A program made the translations under genes and the position numbers. DNA of 64,000 bases, taken from assembly GCF_000247815.1 (NCBI RefSeq), contig NC_021671.1, positions 20,884,038 through 20,948,037 on the forward strand, read 5' to 3'. The notes below the pieces were generated by a model. It was not told where the DNA came from. It saw nothing but the letters and a program-made list of their open reading frames with translations, and did not search any database. The DNA is from Ficedula albicollis. Its lineage: Eukaryota > Chordata > Aves > Passeriformes > Muscicapidae. Position 1 is the first letter of the stretch. The number at the start of each line of letters is the position of its first letter. Shown here in pieces: positions 1-43,651 of the stretch.

Positions 1-2066
1 TGCCCTTCCTGGTAACTCTGTGGCATGTGCAATCCAGCAGATGTTTGATTTTTCTTTAGTTCCGAATTCTTGAAAATGTCATTTGTGTTTACTTCCTATT
101 CATTCTCAGTAAATTAAGATGTGTGAATTAATGTTTGCATTTGTTCCCGTAATTCTGCCTATCATGGTGTCCGTGTGCTTTGGTACAGCTTAAGAAGGGA
201 GCTAAATAAATGAAGTTTCTTTTTGTTGTAGTTTGTCTGAATTTTTTTAAAGCCTTTCCACTGCCTTACCATGCCTCTGTAAAAACTTTGAATATGTTTC
301 TCATGCTCTCTCACTCTCTCAGGCATAAAAAAGTTTTTTTTAAAATCTACATTCTGTCATACTTGATACTAAAATCAAGTAAAGTGCCAAATAATCTCTT
401 TAATTTTTGTAAAAAAAACCCCAGGCCTACTCCCAAAAAAAAGCATAAGTATTTGGGAGGGCCTTATATCACTCCTTGAAGGTCAGTGAGCTCTGAGTAG
501 CTCGAGAAGAGATTTTCAACCACAGAACTGATGCTGAGAACATTGTCTGATCTCGAATCTCCTGGAGTCAATGCAGGTTTTGAAGAACCTTGATTTGGAA
601 GGAATTTTGTTGTTCCCATTGTGGACTGAGGTTTCTGTTTTCCTTGTTTTCTGCTTCCATCATGGTCTCTACAGATCTGAAAGAATTGTTTTCAGTTAGC
701 AAAACAGAGCTACCCTGGGGAGATTGACTTAAAGACCCCAATTAAATGTCCCTTTAAAAGCATGTTATTCTCTGATCTCTGTTCCTGTCATTTAAATAGA
801 TGTGGTACAAGCACCTTAGTAAATCTTGATCACAGGATTTTAGCAACCCTAACCCAGTATTTATGATGTACTTCAGGAAAAGCTCTGAATGCTTAGCACC
901 CTAACCATAGTTACTTTTCACTTCATTAGTATTGAAAGACTCATTAGAACCTAGAATATAGACCTCACTGGTTCTTGATGGACTGTTATGTTCTGTGGGA
1001 TGGAAAGCAGCTTTCACCAGCTGAAACTTCAGAGAAGTCTTTTAAACCATATTTGGAGAGGGTTGACATGAGGTCAGGTAAGCTATAACCATGTGGGTCA
1101 ACATCCTGAATATTATCATTTGATTAGCAAAAAGGAGGATTTGGGATCACTTATTTGATCTGGCTAGGAATTTTTCTGTGACATGCTGCTTTTTATTAGA
1201 AAATGATTTACCACCAAATAAAGATTTCTTAGGAACATATCAGTTTCAATCAAAATTTTGTTAAGAAACTTGCCTCAGCTGCAAGATTGACTTTCTGGGT
1301 GCACTTCTCCAAAACAGTAAATTGTCTCCTTTGCCAGTGAACACTGAAAACTGGAATGTATTAAAAGCGGTGCTGGCTAAGGGTACGAGTTTGTTTCCAA
1401 GCTGATTGCCCAATCTGCCAGGTTGTTTCACATTTTTGCATGATGTTTTTTGCAAAATATCTTTTTGTGCCCACTCTCCTCACTGAGTAAGTGATCAATT
1501 TTTTGTTGAGTTTACAGAGAATAACAAACTTAGTGGTTTTGGCACTCAGTATGTATACAACAGACCAAGGTTTGAGCCACTGCTTTAGGTATGTTTCTTC
1601 ATGTAAATGAAACCTCTCTGACAGAGGGGATCCCCAGCCTACAGCTGTAAAAAGGCAGCTGGTGCTTTTTCCTTTCTTGTGAGACCAGAGCCTCAAACGT
1701 ACACATCTTGTGACTTGAGTTAGTGCCCTTTCTCTCCCATCCATGGATTGCTAATTACCTCACATGAGTAATGATCATGAGTACAGCTTTTCTTTTTTAA
1801 TGAATCTGAAATGTCAGCAGGGCTAACATTCACTCTAATTACCTGTCCAACAAGAAGTTGTTGGGATTGAATGCTTCTGAAGAGTGGTGGGTAGCACATG
1901 CTCCCTGCCACCACAGCCCATGGTGCAAGCACACACATTTTGGTGGGAGCTTGAGGCTGTAGGCAGTCTGCAGAGGGGCGACCGATTCTTTTAATTTCAA
2001 CAAATGAGCAAAACATTACCGGGTTTGCCAGCTCTTTAATGTAATTACCACTGCCAGCCAGCACCA

Positions 2067-2228
2067 CTACCATCTGTATTTAGTCTGAAATTCAGCCAGT
2101 TGGTTTTCATCCAGTTCTACATCTCTGCCAAACACTGAGAAATCGAGGAAGCGGTTCATGTCCTCTGAGAAGGGCTCCATCGGAGCAGCCTGGAGTAGAG
2201 GCTCATTGTCCTTTCTCTGGCCCCCACA
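2067..2228 (-). other. Unrecognised antisense open frame with an acceptor-like start
   Basis: On the minus strand, a pyrimidine-rich tract ending in CTCTTGCTCAG precedes an open frame of 53 codons. It starts CGGQRKDNEPLL and ends FQTKYRW followed by a TAG stop at 2067-2069. The middle is acidic and hydrophilic (EPFSEDMNRFLDFSVFGRD). I do not recognise the family. It could be a terminal exon of an antisense transcript, a decayed retrocopy, or chance. Nothing further upstream on the minus strand could be tied to it. Confidence 0.2.
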
Positions 2229-4149
2229 CTGAGCAAGAGCAATTAAAAACCTGGAATCCCACACCAGAGAGTTTCCAAGGAGGGGCAATGCCTACCTCAA
2301 AATGCCAGCCTTCACACACTGAACTCAGGGAGAGGGTCATTTTAATGACACTTGTTTAATGAAGCTGAGATCTCGTCTCCTCCTGGTTTTATCCCAGTTG
2401 ATGTAGGATCAATGGCATGCTGTTGGGCATCACATGAGCTTAAATACTGCTGTCCTCTCCCAGTTTGATGCACAAGCAGCTCTGAGCCAAACCAGAGAAA
2501 TATACTATTGGCTATTCTCAGGAAATGTAGCAGGACAAATCAAAAGGGGTGCTGGGAGTATAAGAAAGCACCCAGTTAGACAGCCAGAAGGGGACACATG
2601 CTGCATATGTGTATTTCAGATTCTTCATCTTAAATGTCCATTGGGAAGATAATTCAGAACAGTAAAAAAAATATTAATATACTGCCATAATTTAGTAGAC
2701 ACACTCTGCTGAGTACAGGAGGGAAAGGTCTAACTGAACTCCTGGAAGTGGCAATCCCTGCATTGCTTGATATCCGTGTGATGATGTTCTTTCTTATCAT
2801 AAATTAAATGCAGATGGTTTTCGGTGTCATTCTACTCGTAGGTCACCTCCAGAGCTTCTTGATATATGAGGCTCTGCTTCCTAATTTAGTTTTGTCTGGC
2901 CACCAAAATTAATTCATGTCTTAACATTTCATGCTTCTAAAGATCAGGAATGTTTCTACCCAAACAGAAGAACGGGCTGTTGTTTCTTTAGTGTGATAGA
3001 CTAGTAGTGTCCTCAGTCAAGATCCTTAAAATATCCTCTTCTTTTCAATGCCTTACTTTAATGCAAATCCAGAAGGAAGTGTCATCAAAGACCTAGTCTG
3101 ACTTAACATCCCAGTAGGAATTATAGCTTTTAATTATGTACAGGATTGTGGCAAAAGAGAAGTATAGTATGTAAGAATTTTTACGTGTTTTTTTTTTAAT
3201 AATTTCTTTTTGATGCTTAAAGAAATTTGATTTTAATCTCTGGTGCTTTATTTATTCCTGATATGATCATGTCTGAAGCTGGAACCTAGTAGAAGTGGCA
3301 CGCATTTTCACCAGGGTGAATAGCATCAATAGCTATTTTTTTCATTTCTTTTCATTTCTTTTCATTTCAGCACAAACCAGTTCTAGTTGGAAATCTGTCT
3401 CAGTAGTTTTGCTTCAGCTGATCTCAGATAGATCTGATTTGAAAATTTTTGAGGATAATTTCATTTCTGGTGATTGATTCACTGTAAAACATTTTTCTAT
3501 TTTGTGAAATATTTAAGCATTTTACTTTGAGACCTGAGATATATGCTGGTTTTGTACATTACAGTTATATTGATGTGAGATAGGATGTTCTTTTTCTTAA
3601 TCGAGACAAACATGTTCTCCTGTATTTCCATTTGCTTTTTTACTGTTACAAAGGAACTTTATACTGATGCACTATTAAAAAAGTTTAATCTTACCCATAT
3701 TTAAAACAGTATAGTTCTTGTTTAAATTTTAAACTATATCCCTGAAGGCTTAGTGTGAGTGGTGAATGTACTTTGAGGCTCTCTGTGCAGGTAGATTCAT
3801 GCTGTTCTGAACTGTTGTGAAACCCGTGCACATGCTGGGACCCCTTGCTCTGATGCCCCACAGCATTTATGAGAATGGACCTGGTGAAGGGATCTGAGAC
3901 GTGAGAGAGAGTTTTGGCACAGTCCCACAAGGCTCCCCGGTCTCAGGATGGTTACCAGAGCTTTTGATGCCCCTCTGCACCATCTACATGTAACCAGAGG
4001 TGCCTGACTTCAGTTACTTTTGGTAAAAGCTAACATCTTAATTAGATCTCATCTCAAGTGATTTTCCAAGATTCTGTGCAGTGTATCTTGCATTATGTGA
4101 GTAGAAATACGATTCAGATATCATGGGCTGCAATTACCTGGCACTGTTT

Positions 4150-4175
4150 TTATTATTATTATTATTATTATTATT
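4150..4175. repeat. TTA trinucleotide microsatellite
   Basis: About eight to nine perfect TTA/ATT units lie within the intron, roughly 155 bases before an ARHGAP6 acceptor. Confidence 0.9.
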
Positions 4176-4303
4176 GAGTCCAATACTTCATTGGCATTAC
4201 TATATATTAAAAGGGACTCTTCCGATTGTTGTTTTTTTTTAACAATGTAAGAGTTAATTATTTTTGTACTAAATAAATATCAGATGTTTGGTAACTATTA
4301 GGG

Positions 4304-4329
4304 GTTTGTTGTTGTTGTTGTTGTTGCAG
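4304..4329 (+). promoter_or_regulatory. ARHGAP6: 3' splice site whose tract is a GTT microsatellite
   Basis: The acceptor of the first exon is preceded by GTTGTTGTTGTTGTTGTTGCAG instead of a run of pyrimidines. A possible branch sequence, GTAACTATT, lies just upstream at about 4291-4299. The exon itself is clearly conserved coding sequence, so the site must be usable, but the tract is UG-rich and its length may vary. Confidence 0.7.
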
Positions 4330-37409
<33,080 letters not shown>

Positions 37410-37952
37410 TCTGACTGTGAACTGCCGCTCCCGCCCCGGCCTCCGTCTCACAGGAAAACAGGGAGGGCTTGTTTGTTTTATACCGACTGAATATTGCGTA
37501 TACTTTTTTAAAACTTTGTTCACTTTAATTTCTTAACAGCACTGTCAAGCAATTAATTTACAAATGCAGTATGTTCCTGTTTTTCAGCAAGCTTTTGAGA
37601 AAAAACAAGGTGAAGACTTCAGTGTAATAACTCTGTATGCATATGCTGTGTGTAAGATAAAACTGTTGCTTTGATGTTGCTAAAAATGTATTTATATATC
37701 TGCAGTTTTGATGATTGTATATTCTGTAATGGGTATTGTATGATAATCATGTTATGTTTTCATATACAGGTGTCAATCAATCATGACTGCTTTTTTAAAA
37801 AAAATCACTGAACTTACATTACCATGATATGCATTGGAATTCTATAGAAAGTGCACAAGCTGGTTTCTGTGCTTATATATATATATTAAAAAAAAAAAAG
37901 CTGTTAAAGGGGAAAGTTGTACTTCTTTTCACTGCCTTTTGAAAAACACTAA

Positions 37953-37958
37953 AATAAA
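37953..37958 (+). promoter_or_regulatory. Candidate poly(A) signal AATAAA
   Basis: AATAAA 544 bases after the ARHGAP6 stop. Use is unproven. Confidence 0.35.
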
Positions 37959-38262
37959 GTGGAACATGAAAAGCCATATATTTTATAGGGGTAGTAGTGA
38001 GCTTAGAGGGGGAAATACAAAATATTTTTTTTCTTACACATATGTTTGCAAAAACCTTTAAAATTTGGTACAAGATTCTAAAAGTATTTTTTTAGATTCT
38101 GGTAGGAAGCAGCTCAAAGAATCTAATAACAACATTGTGCCTAAACCAACGAAGTATGTAGTGCAAAGTCTGCCCTCCCATTCTAGAGGAAAACCAATGT
38201 TATATATGCAGGATATAATATATATATTTATAAATGTATGATTTTATGTATTGTTTAAGAAC

Positions 38263-38268
38263 AATAAA
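38263..38268 (+). promoter_or_regulatory. Candidate poly(A) signal AATAAA
   Basis: AATAAA within GAACAATAAACTGG, 854 bases after the stop. Use is unproven. Confidence 0.35.
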
Positions 38269-38654
38269 CTGGAATCCAAATTTTAGAAAACCAAACCTAA
38301 TAAATTGAGATACGTAACACTGAGAAAGAATATATCTTTTCCTTTGAAATAACAAAGCTCCAGCATTAAGAAAGTTAGAGAAAGGGAAAAAATGCAGACA
38401 GACACATGAAAGGGAGTCAAGTAGAGTCTCAGAAATGAACATGACATTTGGAGAAGCTCACAACTGTGTTTCTATAAATACTGTGCCAAAGTCTGGGTCA
38501 GTCACACCTCCTGGGTAGCTGTATGTTGCATTGTGTTAAATGTTGCTATTTTTGTTGTTTTTCAGCTGCAGAGCCGTTTGTGGGCAGCGGGTGGCAATGT
38601 ACTGCAGCGTTCCAGAGAAATTCCTCCTTAGCACTCCATAAGGGAAAGGGTACC

Positions 38655-38731
38655 ATATCAAAAGAATTTTATAAAACATACTAGTCTTAATTTTAATGAA
38701 GACTCATTCAGTGATGTTGTCTTTAAGTTCT
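38655..38731. repeat. About 77-bp segment also present at 46061-46142
   Basis: AAAGAATTTTATAAAACATA and TCTTAATTTTAATGAAG, then ATTCAGTGATGTTGTCT, recur 7.4 kb downstream with few changes and one 6-base insertion. Confidence 0.9.
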
Positions 38732-38751
38732 GTCTTGTGCCATAATGATGG

Positions 38752-38757
38752 AATAAA
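38752..38757 (+). promoter_or_regulatory. Candidate distal poly(A) signal AATAAA
   Basis: AATAAA in ATGGAATAAAAAGC, followed 25-50 bases later by a T-rich stretch, the usual arrangement for a cleavage site. Confidence 0.45.
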
Positions 38758-38780
38758 AAGCTAAGTAAAACAATGAGCAT

Positions 38781-40185
38781 ATTTTTTGCTCTTTTTTTCT
38801 TTTTTAAGTAAGTTTATGGAATATTTATATGTTTCTATACTTTCTTGAGTGTCTCTATCAAAAACATCTAAAAGGCATAGAAGATTAAGGGCCACCTTCA
38901 AATGCAGCTTAAATAAACATGATTCAGGGTTTTACTTTAGTTCAAGGCTTAAAATCCATCATATAAAGAGTCCTTCCCCTCATATCTCCATTCCTCATTG
39001 TATCTCTGTTTTCCAAGTAAAGTTGCAAGGTAAAAGCACCAAGCCAAGTAGAAAGGGGCAGGATTTGGCTTTTGACTGTTGTAGCTCTTTTTATGCAGAG
39101 TAAGTGTCATTCTCTTCTGGTAGTTGCAAGACTTTTCCAAATTTTATCATGGTATGAACTTGATAGGACAAGGTTCTTGTGTGTCCCTTGTTGCAGCAGC
39201 TCTTTGTCAATTTATTCCAAAAAAAGGCAGTCCACCCCAAATGAAAATGATTGTGGAACAGAAGGAAAGACAAAAATAAGCTCTTACAATCTTCACTATT
39301 TGATCTTGTCTCAATATTATTCCAGGCTTGATACAGATTTGCTACAGGAATTAGCGCCCAAGTACTCCTCAAAACCAGTCATAGTGTAAATCTTGCTGCA
39401 GAAGATAGTGTATTCACTAGATGTCCATCTCTTCATTTTAAATCCTTCTGAAACCCTTCTGCACCCTTTTTGGAGTGAAAGATGTCTGAGGATTAATCAG
39501 CCTCATGAAGAGATTGCCTTTTGCCACTCTCTATCCCTGTATGCAATTTTATGTATATATATCTGTGTATTGCCATTTAGATAGAGTTTATGCAATAAAA
39601 GATGAAAACAAAAGACAAGACCACTGCTGGAGGACAGCCTTGTATGCACACATTTTAATAGATTGTCATGTGGAAGAGAAGAGATACAAAATAAATTCCA
39701 ATAAATGAAAGTAACACTTGGCCAGACTACATAATTTCTGTCATTTTCATTTGAACAGGACAGAGCAGAATTATCACGAGGGGCTTAATAGTGTAATTTT
39801 TAGTTGTAACTCTTTCCAGGCTGAAATCAGTGAGGTTTTTTTTTTTTGTTTTTGTTTTTTTTTTTGTTTTTGTTTTTTTGATATTTCACAAGAAAGGTAG
39901 CCATGAAAGCTTGTTTCTAGTTGGTTGATAGATCTGGGATATCCCATTTTAGATCTTTAAATGATCCTATGATACATGCTCTTAAATAGCCATAAAACTC
40001 ATTTTACAGGGAAAGTCTCTGACTTCCCTGGGAAGTTTCCCAGGGAAAGTTTCTCTGACAGGGAGTTGCTCTGAGGATATCAGAGCTTTTTCTCTCCCTT
40101 GGGAGAAGGATTCCTGTCTTAGGAAAGGGGTCATGGGGCTGTGCTTTAATGAAGAGTGTGATAGAGAAGGCCCCCTCTGGAGGTC
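38781..40185. other. Downstream flank, no gene seen
   Basis: Unique AT-rich sequence with a T/G low-complexity tract at 39836-39879. All open frames are short and unconvincing. Confidence 0.7.
39836..39879. repeat. T-rich low-complexity tract (TTTTTG units)
   Basis: Long T runs broken by single G residues. Confidence 0.9.
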
Positions 40186-40777
40186 TTGAGGCCTCTAGGC
40201 AAACTCCATTTCCCTCCCATCACTTCTTATCACACCCACTGGTTTCACACCTAGGATTGCAAATAAACCACTTTCCCCTCCTGGGCTGAATGACCTCTCA
40301 CAGGAGGTGTCTCCCAGCTGGGAGGAGGGGTGTGCTGCACTCACAGGTGAGCCCAGGAACGATGGGATGTGGGTGCTCCAAGGACAGGGTACCTGTGAGT
40401 TGCCCATGGGGCAGGAGTTACATTTCTGCTGCAGAAACAACAAATGCAAGGATCCAGTACAACTCTAGGTATGTGTGGTAATTGAGGCCTCTAGGCAAAC
40501 TCCATTTCCCTCCCATCACTTCTTATCACACCCACTGGTTTCACACCTAGGATTGCAAATAAACCACTTTCCCCTCCTGGGCTGAATGACCTCTCACAGG
40601 AGGTGTCTCCCAGCTGGGAGGAGGGGTGTGCTGCACTCACAGGTGAGCCCAGGAACGATGGGATGTGGGTGCTCCAAGGACAGGGTACCTGTGAGTTGCC
40701 CATGGGGCAGGAGTTACAGAAGGAGTTGCAGAAACAACAAATGCAAGGATCCAGTACAACTCTAGGTATGTGTGGTA
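40186..40777. repeat. 296-bp tandem direct duplication
   Basis: TTGAGGCCTCTAGGCAAACT begins at 40186 and 40482. The copies are nearly identical except for a small block near the end (TACATTTCTGC versus TACAGAAGGAG). Open frames here are by-products of the repeat. Confidence 0.95.
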
Positions 40778-40870
40778 AGGAACCTGTCAGCCAGGGGAAA
40801 CAAAAAGACTTTAAAATACTGAGGAACCTGTCAGCCAGGGGAAACAAAAAGACAGACTTTAAAATGCTAC
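40778..40870. repeat. About 45-bp tandem direct duplication
   Basis: AGGAACCTGTCAGCCAGGGG occurs twice in succession. The second copy has four extra bases (GACA). It directly abuts the 296-bp duplication. Confidence 0.9.
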
Positions 40871-43386
40871 TTTAAAGATTACTGTTGCTGCCATCATTTA
40901 AGACAAGCTGGGGTTGCAGTGTTGTGTTGTGCATTCTCATGCTCCTCAGCTGAAGGGTTGGTTGTGCCTTGTCCCTCTCCCCCAGCTTATCTATCCCATC
41001 CCTTAGACCAGCTCATGGAGGGAGGAGTACAGGGCTCGTAGATCTGGCTGAAACTTGAAGGAACACATAAAATTCAGGTGGTTTAGTGGCTCTCACAAGT
41101 GGTAGGCACAGGGGAGGAGGAGGGACAGGGTCAGAGCTGGGGAGAGGAGCAGGATGGGGCTGGCTTCTCTGTCAGGTGCTTGAGCAACCTCGAGGCTTGC
41201 AGCTTCAACCTGCAGGCAGGAGCCCAGCCAAACACCTGAGAGTGGCTCTGAGATACAAACCTGAGCCAATCCAGCTGCTGCCTTGGGTACAGGAATCTCA
41301 AGCACTCTGCTGTCTCCATTGGGAGCCCAGGCTGCCACCTTGGCATAGATTGATGCTACTTAGAACTTCTCTGCTGTTTAAATAATGAGGTTCAGTGGAT
41401 TGGAATTTGTGGTTGTATGGTGTGGGGAGGGAGGCATTACCTGTTTTTTCACTGGTTTTGTTTCACAGGCATTGGGTGAGGTCAGAAATCACAATTCCAG
41501 CCTTTGGAGCATCAGCTTGCCCTGCATTGCTGGTCTGGCAGAGAATCAGGGACTTCCTTCTCCTCTGGGAAACACAGGATGTCTGAGCTTCATCTTGCTC
41601 CTTCTCTCTGTCTCTCTCTCTCTTCTTTCCGCATTAATTAAAAAAAATTATTTAAAATATTTAAAAATTAAAAAAAAAATAGTAGGTCCATTGTGCAATA
41701 CTTAACCTCACAGAGCTGCAAAGCATTGGAAATGGTTCTCAGTTGCATTAAAGAGTATTTTGAAAGCAGTATGTCGTTTTACATCACTGGGAACTGCCAG
41801 GCACTGCTGTGCTGCAGTTGCTATAGGGGAAAGTACCTGCAGCCATACAGTGCTGCAGAGACCCCAGAAGTATTCCAGGCATGTAGACACTCAGGCTGCT
41901 GGGTCATAAAATGCACCATCTCTGAGAATAGCATTAATTTATTTTTTTCTGAAGTGCAAAGCACCTCAAAAAGGGGTATCTGCATCTGGAAAAGTTATTC
42001 ACAGGTTCCCTTTTTATTCAGTGGAAAGAGGTGGGTATTTCTGTTCCTACCTTGATACAACCTACATGTGTCCTTCTTTAAAGGACAGTTTTTTGAAGGG
42101 CTGGTTACTAGATGGGCCTATTTTTCCCTTCCCCTGCCATGTAAATGGAGCATAAATAAGTCACCCAACTATGGTAGCCCGCCAAATTTGTTGGAGTGAA
42201 TCCAACCCTGAGGGTCTAGTAAAACATAAAATGGATGGTGAATGTTCTACACAGGTTTCCAGTTCCTAGGAGAAGTGGATTTACCCAGAGGCCTCAGCAT
42301 TGTGGTTCCTAGGTGAACCTGGGGCTGGTGGGGCTGGCAGAGTCAGTCTTGCTCCTGGGGAGATGGCACAGTCAGCTCTGTGAGAAATGCAGGCTTTTTG
42401 CAAAGTGAGGGAGAGATACTGCCTGGTCTGGAATTTCACCTTTTTTTTGTTGTCTGACTGGTTGGTTGGTTGTTTTTTAAGTTGGATTTCTTTATTCACT
42501 GAAAACTCTGTTTCCAGATGTGTTCATGCACAGACTGTGATTTAATTAATTTGTTCAGCAACTTAAAATATGAATATATGATTCCTGGAAGCAACCTAAT
42601 TTGGGCATTATACATATATAGATAGATATATATATATATATATCTCAGGGTCATGGCTTGTATTGATTCCATTGGCAAATAGGGACAGGCAGATAAAATC
42701 TTCCTCTTGAAAGATGGATGTTAATTCTCTTTCTTCTGCTACTGAGAAAGTCAGAAGACTTTGTCTTTGCCACTGGAGTTTTAGGGTCAAGGAGAGGAGA
42801 ATAGGAAGGAGGGAGGAGGAAAGAGGATCCACTTCTCTCTTAAATTGCAGTTGGGAAGGGTGAAAGCATGTGCAGCATCTCCAGCTGGGTGGTTGTCACC
42901 CTCTCTTCAGCTCCAGACTCTGTGCACTCTTCTCATGATTATTCAAACTTTTAAATAAAAGAGAATGAATTTAACAGTGTCTCTTTTAAACAAAGAGAAC
43001 ATGAATAGACAATTCAATCACCATTTCCTTTTGCTGGATTTGCTCTATTCCATTTCCCTTTGTCTACTTCCAAACATAGCTATGGGCTTTAATAAAAAAA
43101 AAAAATTAAACTGGGTCTGGGAAAAAATATTTCTTTCTGCACCATCTTAATAGAAATCCAAAATTTGTCTGCTTTGAAAAAGGACAATTGACCAACCAAG
43201 GCATCCTTTAGAGTACAGAAGCTCTTCAACCATTATGAGAAATGACCACCTGACCCTGATTAGAAAGACAAATATCCACATTCAGTTGAATTCATGAACA
43301 TGAATTTATGAACAGATCAGCCTTCTCTGCTTTAGCTGTCTGCCAATACTGGAGGAGGGAGAGAGGGAGGGAGGGAGGAAGGATTC
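40871..43386. other. Flank, no gene seen
   Basis: Moderately GC-rich in the first part. Holds a CT-rich tract (about 41600-41630), an A/T-rich tract (41637-41681) and a TA-dinucleotide tract (about 42610-42643). No gene or transposon was recognised. Confidence 0.7.
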
Positions 43387-43651
43387 CAGGAAGGAAGGAA
43401 GGAAGGAAGGAAGGAAGGAAGGAAGGAAGGAAGGAAGGAAGGAAGGAAGGAAGGAAGGAAGGAAGGAAGGAAGGAAGGAAGGAAGGAAGGAAGGAAGGAA
43501 GGAAGGAAGGAAGGAAGGAAGGAAGGAAGGAAGGAAGGAAGGAAGGAAGGAAGGAAGGAAGGAAGGAAGGAAGGAAGGAAGGAAGGAAGGAAGGAAGGAA
43601 GGAAGGAAGGAAGGAAGGAAGGAAGGAAGGAAGGAAGGAAGGAAGGAAGGA
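43387..43651. repeat. GGAA tetranucleotide microsatellite
   Basis: About 65 perfect GGAA/AAGG units, preceded by a GGGA-rich purine stretch from about 43352. The whole tract is purine on one strand. The Lys-Glu-Gly-Arg open frame across it is a by-product. Confidence 0.97.

Larger units (their letters stand above)
1..4329 (+). other. ARHGAP6: ARHGAP6 intron upstream of the first exon in the window
   Basis: This is AT-rich intronic sequence with no sense-strand exon that I can recognise. It holds a short run of TTTCATTTCT-like units at about 3338-3369, a TTA trinucleotide run at about 4150-4175, and a GTT run directly before the acceptor at 4329. A minus-strand open frame at 2067-2228 is listed separately. 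The preceding exon must end with one base of a split codon, because the next exon begins with two bases (AA) before its first full codon. Confidence 0.8.
37410..38780 (+). other. ARHGAP6: Probable ARHGAP6 3' UTR
   Basis: AT-rich sequence after the stop, with three AATAAA hexamers at 37953-37958, 38263-38268 and 38752-38757. The last is followed by a T-rich stretch (about 38780-38807) and is my preferred end. The true end cannot be fixed from the sequence alone. Confidence 0.55.
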
